A stretch of 64,000 nucleotides of DNA from Arcuatula senhousia (lineage: Eukaryota > Mollusca > Bivalvia > Mytilida > Mytilidae). Shown here one piece after another: positions 59,864-64,000 of this stretch. How positions within the stretch are numbered: position 1 is the first letter of the stretch; every line of letters begins with the position of its first letter. The position numbers and the translations under genes were made by a program. The DNA lies in NCBI GenBank assembly GCA_963971305.1, contig OZ020317.1:10868001-10932000 (forward strand), given 5' to 3'. The notes beneath the pieces were generated by a model. That model was not told the DNA's origin and made no database searches. It was given only the letters and a program-made list of their open reading frames with translations.

Positions 59864-60404
59864 TTAGCTCACCTGATCAGAATGGTCATATTATGAGCTA
59901 ATTTTATCATTAGGCACATGTCTTTAGGCGTCCGTTAAATTTTCTTTTAAAAAATCTTCTCTGAAACTACTGAAGGTATTGCTTTCAAACTTCATACACT
60001 TGGTCAAAAGGGTTTCTGGTACTTTAAAGGATGAAAATAGCTTTTTCATGTGTTTGTCCTATAGTATGACAACTATTGCATACAGAGAAAACTGTTGCTG
60101 ACTTAAACCTTCCTTTCATTAAATTGAACAGAAGTCTCTTTTGGATCAAAGTTGTCAAATATCCCCTTATAGTGGTTAAGGCCCTTTCAAGTTAAAAAAT
60201 GGCGTTTTTCATGTTTTTTGCTAAAAAAAAATGTCGGAATAGTATTTCAAACGAAAAAAACTGTTGCTTTCTTAAATGATCTTCAGCACATTAGGCTCAA
60301 CAAAAGACTTCATTCGGTTGATGTCGGATGACTCATTATATAGAAGACTCTTATGGCTTGAGGACCAGGTGAGTAATTCAGGCTCATGGGAGCCTCTTGT
60401 TAAA
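59864..60404 (-). mobile_element. Minus-oriented relative of the AGGCTCCCAGGAGCC elements
   Basis: Read on the minus strand: TAACAAGAGGCTCCCATGAG (5' hairpin with one mismatch), CTGAATTACTCACCTGG, a core similar to the 45953-47395 units, a degenerate GGACGCC patch, and a 3' stem AGCTCATAATATGACC...CAGGTGAGCTAAAAAT. A short copy with about two core units and a degraded microsatellite. Confidence 0.75.
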
Positions 60405-60536
60405 TTTTACCTTGAAAACCGTAAGTGCTAGAGGGAAAGTCAGCATTGCAAAATTGTTTAGCTACAAAGTGATTTTAGGGTCAAAAGGGTTCTCCCCCTA
60501 TAAATGTTTTCCATCAGTTTAAGCCTGTTTGATTTT

Positions 60537-60556
60537 GGGGGGGGGGGGGGGGGGGC
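60537..60556 (+). repeat. G20 homopolymer
   Basis: Twenty consecutive G, preceded by GATTTT. It can form a quadruplex, and its length is likely to vary or be misread in sequencing. No element border recognised. Confidence 0.8.
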
Positions 60557-60861
60557 TTTGTAACCGTGTTCTTTTTTTTCTATATTGTTTAATTTTGATT
60601 CTATCCTAACTAATTTCTTTAATGTTACTTACCAAATATGTTGCACTCTGGGTTAGAGACTCTTGTTTTGGTTATTTGCCTGATAAAAGAGACTTGTGTG
60701 GTTCAGCTGAATGCTTTATGATTGGTCCTGGAAGTCTCCTCGGCTAAGAAACCTAATACATGTTGTATTCATCTAGATACAAGCATACATAATTCATTAA
60801 ATCAAAACCTTGAAACGTTCAACAGAAGATATTTATAGAAATAATATCCGTGGCTATTTTG

Positions 60862-60945
60862 TATGCCACATCGACGAAAGTAAGGGGCATATAGTGTTCG
60901 GGTCCGTTAGTCCGTCCATCCCAAATGTTGCATGCGTATGATGTC
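60862..60945 (-). mobile_element. 3' end fragment of the ACTATATGCC element family
   Basis: On the minus strand it reads GGACGGACTAACGGACCCGA, ACACTATATGCCCCTTAC, then a hairpin with GGCATA. It matches the 3' end at 20500-20612 (GGACCCGAACACTATATGCC). No core remains. Confidence 0.65.
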
Positions 60946-62637
60946 TTATGGGCATTTCAGCAGCATTTTGTAAACTATCAATAATACGAGTATATTAAAA
61001 CAGCAAACATGTTAAACTAAAGATATTTAGGTAGTCCGTTTAATTTTATGTTGGTCTCGGATTAGAAAAGGCAGGTGCAGATATTGTATCCTTATTATAA
61101 TGAATTTGCCCATTTTTTTAACAGAATTCCGGTCCTGTTATGATTATATATCTCTGAAAAAACCTGTATGGTCCAGTGGCGCTTTTTGAACCCCACTTTC
61201 GCTTATTTGTAACTGGGGGTCTGTTACGATGTTACAGAGACCACAGAGTATTTACATTATATAAAAAATCTCAGTTGCATGAGTCATGAGTTTCATGGAT
61301 AATTGAGATCTTGATACCCACTATATATCTCATTCATTCTTTTTATTATCAAATGAGCCAAATTTTATAACAGTATACTAACTAATTAAATAGAAAAAAA
61401 TGAGATCTATATCCGTGGAAAAGGTGCATGCGACACAGCTCACATGCACAGCACATCACAGTTAAAGTCAATGAAAAACCGCCAGAAGCCTTCAACGAGG
61501 CTAGTAATAGGTCCAAGGTCTACTTGCATATGATTCCAATAAACATGATAAAGTCATGTATTATTTTTTTCAAGTTGAACTTAGCATTGTCACGACAGGC
61601 TATATGTATAAATTTGTTCATAAATCACACACCAGGATCGTTCCTATGTGGTATTGCATGCTGCAGCAGCCGTCATTGCATAGTAAGGCAATGCGAGACA
61701 TGTTATCAGAAGACGCGATAAAAAGGGGGGGGATATAATATTGGCCTTCTATGAGCCCCTTGTTCATTAATAGTTGTTTGTTGTTATGATATTTTTAAAA
61801 ATCCTAAATAAGATGAAAGTGTATTTAAACGTACCCGATGATTTATTTTTTAGTTTTTATTTCTTTTTTTCTCAGTGATTCAATTTTCACGATTAACCTG
61901 AGATAATAATTTTCTCAGGATTTACCTATCAAACGCATCATCTACTACGTCAGAGAAAGTGTGTGCACATATACAATGTCAATATTTGCATTTGACCTTA
62001 CGCCGCTCATAGGAACCAATGAATTTAGCGAATCAATCCAGATCAAGTTCTCCCAACTTATATTATTTTTATGTAGAGTCTAGAAAATTCCGAATAGAAA
62101 TCTTATAGACATCTTTTCATTCATTTCTCTCCCCTATACTTATTACCCCTGAAGGGGTTACATTTATCACAAATAATATATCAGTAGTTTGATCATTTCT
62201 ACAAGAAAAACTTTAGTTTTATGTTGGTTTTACCCCGTTTATAGAATTATAGACACTTTTTTCATCTGTCGTTCTCTCTTTACCGATTTAAATGCCTGTT
62301 TTTCTCTTTTCTCGTTTCAAAACAAACCGCTGTAAGGTAGTTTTTTCTTACCTTTCAAAAGAAGAGCGGTAAATGGTACTGCTAAATACCAAAGATTTAC
62401 AAGTCGTATAAAACAATAACGTTCTTTACATCTTGATAGATTTTTTTGATATATGATATTTGAATTTCTATTATATTTGCACTTAATCAATTATTAGATT
62501 TTAGAAAATATCCACAATGTGTTAATGGTTTTCTTGTTCGTCAAATAGCTTTTGTCAAAATGCAACATGCATTTCCAGGAACCGTCTAAAACTTTCGAGG
62601 ACGTTCATTAACAAGTTTAGATATTCAAAAAACTTAC
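60946..62637. other. AT-rich non-coding stretch (intron side of the distal first exon)
   Basis: A 97-codon plus-strand ORF at 61428-61721 has no recognisable product. No repeat element border was identified. Confidence 0.4.
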
Positions 62638-62692
62638 CTTTTTTATCTACTTGAATTACAGGTTTCTCAATTGTAATTTGACTATTATCCAT
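62638..62692 (-). CDS. SVIL: Alternative (distal) first coding exon of the supervillin-like gene
   Basis: The ATG is at 62692-62690. It opens 18 codons (MDNSQITIEKPVIQVDKK) plus one base, then a consensus donor G|GTAAGT at 62637. The exon ends in phase 1, exactly what exon 2 (35007) needs. No acceptor AG lies just upstream on the minus strand, so this looks like a true first exon with its own short 5' UTR. A TATATAG-like motif lies about 75-80 bases upstream (62767-62774). Splicing to exon 2 would remove about 27.6 kb. Too short for homology support; the call rests on ATG context, donor quality and phase match. Confidence 0.5.
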
Positions 62693-62766
62693 TCCAGGGA
62701 TGCAAACAAGGATAGAAAGTCAAAAAGAGTTTTAGGTTAAAGGGTGCACTCGATTTTTTAATCATG

Positions 62767-62774
62767 CTATATAT
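62767..62774 (-). promoter_or_regulatory. Possible TATA box of the distal promoter
   Basis: The minus strand reads GTGATATATAGCATG. A TATA-driven start about 30 bases on would give a 5' UTR of roughly 45 bases before the ATG at 62692. TATA-like words are frequent in AT-rich DNA, so this is weak. Confidence 0.3.
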
Positions 62775-64000
62775 CACACGGAACATGCAAAACTCAGGAT
62801 CAAAAATTTAAGTCCAAAGTTCAAAAATCACTGATTCAAGTATATATTTTCCATTGTCTACTTGTATAAAGATGTATGGTATCATTTTTCTTAAACAGCT
62901 GATTGAATTACCTGAACAGTCACTAGAAAATCCTTTTTGACACCTGTCTCTGTTTTCGGCTAATCTCTTTGATCTCAGCTGTGTATTGCATTCACAATTA
63001 AGAAGGATGTGTATTGAAAAGTTTGAATTGTCCACTTATAAACCTTTTTTTCGGAAATGTTTCGAACAATGATGAGATATACAACTATTTCGTGCTGAAA
63101 GGTCATTTAAAATCCGTTTCCATATATGTAATTGCTTCAAGTGTCACAAATTTTTGATGAAGAAGAAAAGATGACCCCAATAAGCCTCGGTAATCAATTA
63201 TAAATATAAACAATCCAACAATTGAATAGAATATATAAATACTTTAAAACAGCAAAATTTCCAAACTCACGGCAAAATAATGATAGACGATTTTTTATCT
63301 ATGAATCATGAAACAATCGCGGGGAAAAAAAACGAAAAAGCAACATTCCAAGTTTCAATCTTTTTGAATTAAGCAAAAGTGCTCAAGCTTTTAACGAAAA
63401 ATCCCATCGGAACCTTTCACGCTCTGAGAACTAATTTACGGTGACAAATATAGCAATTAGACATGAGCGGGAGAAGCAACGTAATTTACCGAAAGAATCG
63501 TTCCTCGAATCCTTCGGTCCGAAAGTTCTCCCAGTTCGAAAACGCAGATCCCTTCCAAGCTAAGGATCCACTGCACTTAAACTTTCCGACGTGGATTTTT
63601 TTCTTTGAAAAACAAATAAAGCTAGTAGTACGAAAGGGGAAGGCTTAGCAGTAATTTGAGATTTTCTATTATTATATGTGGTTGCGCAGGTAACGAAGAT
63701 TTGGCAAGAGAAAGCAGAAATACCTATGCAAAACTACAGGAAAGCGATAAAATTAAAGTGTTTCACTGTATTTACGTAAATCAACATTACTGAGGTGTCT
63801 TTGAAGTGCTCGTGTAAGCTATTAGCTTGCAACAGAGGTGCAGATGGTTTTTCATAGGTAGATGTTTATCATAGTTTTCACTTAGTATTTGCATGAGGAG
63901 GGAAGGTTTGAGGAGGTATACAGATCAATTACAAAGAGGTGAGGACAACTGTCACTTATCCTTCCCGACAAAAATAGGCCAGGATTATCCGTGATTAGTG
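62775..64000. other. Region upstream of the distal first exon
   Basis: AT-rich, with a slightly CpG-richer patch at 63440-63600. There a 61-codon plus-strand ORF (MSGRSNVIYRKNRSSNPSVR...) and a minus-strand donor-like TTTCG|GTAAAT are visible. Neither is supported enough to call a gene. This may be promoter or 5' UTR sequence. Confidence 0.35.

Larger units (their letters stand above)
20928..62692 (-). other. SVIL: Supervillin-like gene, 5' part (gene-level model)
   Basis: Minus-strand split gene. Exons: 62692-62638 or 42921-42900 (alternative starts), 35007-34912, 33246-32970, 29285-23541, 21298-20928. All acceptors end in AG and all donors begin with GT, and the phases chain without a break (1,1,2,2,1). 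Supervillins are large peripheral membrane proteins that tie F-actin and myosin II to the cortex. They have a long disordered N-terminal half and C-terminal gelsolin repeats plus a villin headpiece. Only the N-terminal half is here. Family assignment is by one recognised basic motif (about residues 897-923), overall composition and disordered architecture, so the exon structure is more certain than the name. The gene continues beyond the left edge of the window or across an intron longer than 20.9 kb. Confidence 0.72.

Noticed and set aside
61428..61721. 97-codon plus ORF with several Cys/His
   Set aside because: No regular zinc-binding spacing, no splice support and an overlapping second frame of similar length.
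63463..63648. 61-codon plus ORF MSGRSNVIYRKNRSSNPSVR...
   Set aside because: Reasonable composition, but no splice sites, no recognised family, and it lies in the likely upstream region of the distal first exon; too little to call.

Overview
The window looks like nuclear DNA from a marine bivalve, most likely a mussel (Mytilus-like). It is AT-rich, has split genes with GT-AG introns, and is packed with tandem-repeat-bearing elements and short TIR elements of the kind described in bivalves. Species is an inference from repeat style and protein composition. No prokaryotic operons, rRNA, tRNA or CRISPR were seen.

One protein-coding gene dominates, on the minus strand. It is the 5' half of a supervillin-like (SVIL) gene. 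I could build a model in which every splice junction agrees in phase: alternative first coding exons at 62692-62638 or 42921-42900 (both end in phase 1), then 35007-34912 (31 codons), 33246-32970 (91 codons), a giant exon 29285-23541 (1,914 codons), and 21298-20928 (123 codons). From the proximal start this gives about 2,170 residues, almost all predicted disordered and rich in S, T, K and E. The supervillin call rests on a short basic segment (residues about 897-923, core ERIAKYKEERRKQLA) resembling the ERIARYKAERRRQLA segment of vertebrate supervillin. The gelsolin-like repeats and villin headpiece expected at the C-terminus are not in the window. The next exon was not found in the remaining 20.9 kb, so the downstream intron is very long or its exon was missed.

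Layout by region: 1-20.9 kb is intron with repeat elements. 20.9-35.0 kb is the coding core, with a mini-satellite in intron 2 (34.1-34.9 kb) made of 11 copies of the end of exon 2 plus its splice donor. 35-42.9 kb is the intron from the proximal start, with several local tandem duplications. 43-62.6 kb is the intron used by the distal start, carrying most mobile elements, a hAT-type MITE with an exact 8-bp target duplication, a broken zinc-finger/hAT-transposase-like ORF, and a CpG-containing patch near 56.4-57.4 kb with a possible extra first exon. 62.7-64 kb is the likely distal promoter side.

The most striking non-genic pattern is a set of about ten elements with different sequences but one architecture: AACAAG or CTAGA, then a tiny 5' hairpin with a 2-3 nt loop, then a tandem core of 150-180 bp units (about 490 bp in one), then a GAC/GGAC microsatellite, then a 3' hairpin and a short A-run. 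This resembles the Helentron-associated/pearl/Mg1-type elements known from bivalves, and one is inserted inside another.
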